In this document: in pieces, positions 63,822-64,000 of the stretch
Layout of the letters: every line of letters begins with the position of its first letter
Position numbering within the stretch: position 1 is the stretch's first letter
Assembly (NCBI GenBank): GCA_022842065.1
Contig: JALHQH010000029.1
Span: 77,918 to 141,917, forward strand
Direction of reading: 5' to 3'
Origin: Caldilineaceae bacterium
Lineage (GTDB): Bacteria; Chloroflexota; Anaerolineae; Caldilineales; Caldilineaceae
DNA: 64,000 nt
The notes under the pieces: generated by a model
What the model was told of the DNA's origin: nothing
What the model saw: only the letters and a program-made list of their open reading frames with translations
Database searches by the model: none
Program-made: the position numbers and the translations under genes

Positions 63822-63998
63822 TCATTCCGCACCCAATGTGCTATAGGGCCACAGTTCTGGCCGGGCAATCAAGCCATGTTTGACCGGGTTGGTATGGATG
63901 TATAGACAAAGGTCACGCAGATAAACAACGGTTGTCACCGAGATTGCTTTGTAGCGATTATCACAGTAGCGGAGGCTGAGCTTGTCGAAGCCAGAGCG
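63822..63998 (-). CDS. IS200/RAYT-like transposase, C-terminal fragment (partial at window edge)
   Basis: On the minus strand, 58 codons are open to the end of the window and end in TGA at 63822-63824. The peptide contains LRDLCLYIHTNPVKHGLIARPELWPYSTLGAE, the characteristic end of Y1-transposase-like (REP-associated) proteins (YIHxNPVKHG...WPYSS). The catalytic HUH and Tyr parts would be further right. The stop codon overlaps the GTCATTCCG repeat at 63821-63829, the same words as in the hairpins at 1131 and 49559. Confidence 0.6.
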   Translation of the reverse strand, partial: RSGFDKLSLRYCDNRYKAISVTTVVYLRDLCLYIHTNPVKHGLIARPELWPYSTLGAE

Positions 63999-64000
63999 GC

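Overview
The window reads as chromosome of a Chloroflexota bacterium, probably Anaerolineae/Caldilineae-like. This is an inference from gene content and style: a moderately GC-rich coding bias, secreted proteins with long Thr/Pro/Ala 'PTATAT' linkers, a HemC-HemD fusion inside a complete heme operon, and many intergenic hairpin repeats. No rRNA or tRNA gene was found, so taxonomy cannot be fixed from the sequence alone.

Layout. 1-5.7 kb: high-affinity K+ uptake (kdpB 3' end, kdpC, kdpD, kdpE). kdpB and kdpC are pushed apart by three hairpin repeats. 5.7-8.0 kb: accessory patch with a XisH-XisI fusion remnant, a VOC protein, a XisH 5' fragment and a DUF4258/YgiT-zinc-finger toxin-antitoxin-like pair. 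8.0-21.5 kb, minus strand: myo-inositol catabolism (lacI-type regulator, iolB, iolC, iolD, iolA, an IolG-like oxidoreductase). It is interleaved with an S49 protease, a large DUF4350-like membrane-anchored protein, a ZntB/CorA transporter and a PD-(D/E)XK-like protein. A perfect 22-bp LacI-type operator lies upstream of the regulator. 21.7-25.5 kb, minus: alpha/beta hydrolase with an altered nucleophile elbow, an unknown protein, an N-formylglutamate amidohydrolase and a KtrB/TrkH K+ channel. 25.9-32.7 kb, plus: helix-hairpin-helix protein, a 1664-residue repeat-rich surface protein with an LPATG-type C-terminus, and a secreted beta-propeller. 32.9-39.2 kb, minus: zwf, flavodoxin plus a coupled membrane protein, a GGDEF/EAL protein and ThrH.

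39.4-44.9 kb, plus: sulfate assimilation and siroheme (sir, cysH, cbiX/sirB, cobA, sirC). It is preceded by a textbook sigma70-type promoter, a 59-codon ORF ending in eight cysteines within 14 residues, and a 378-nt structured leader. I read this as a candidate cysteine-sensing attenuator, the most interesting item here. 45.3-55.5 kb, plus: hemA, hemCD fusion, hemB, chdC/hemQ, hemE, cpfC/hemH, cgoX/hemY, hemL, which is the full C5 plus coproporphyrin-dependent route to heme b. 55.7-61.2 kb, minus: membrane protein, TRAP (TAXI) permease and binding protein, enolase-superfamily dehydratase. 61.3-64 kb: tyrosine recombinase, a D-2-hydroxyacid dehydrogenase and the 3' end of an IS200/RAYT-like transposase.

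Repeats. Five intergenic sites carry arrays of the heptamer CACGTTT and variants, often as opposed arms bounded by GTGATGCGTGAAACG/CGTTTCACGCATCAC. Three genes take their stop codon from such an array. Other hairpin families include a GTCATTCC-type repeat (three sites, one at the transposase end), a TAGGACTTAC-ended MITE-like pair, a 139-bp nested palindrome and several long single-site hairpins.
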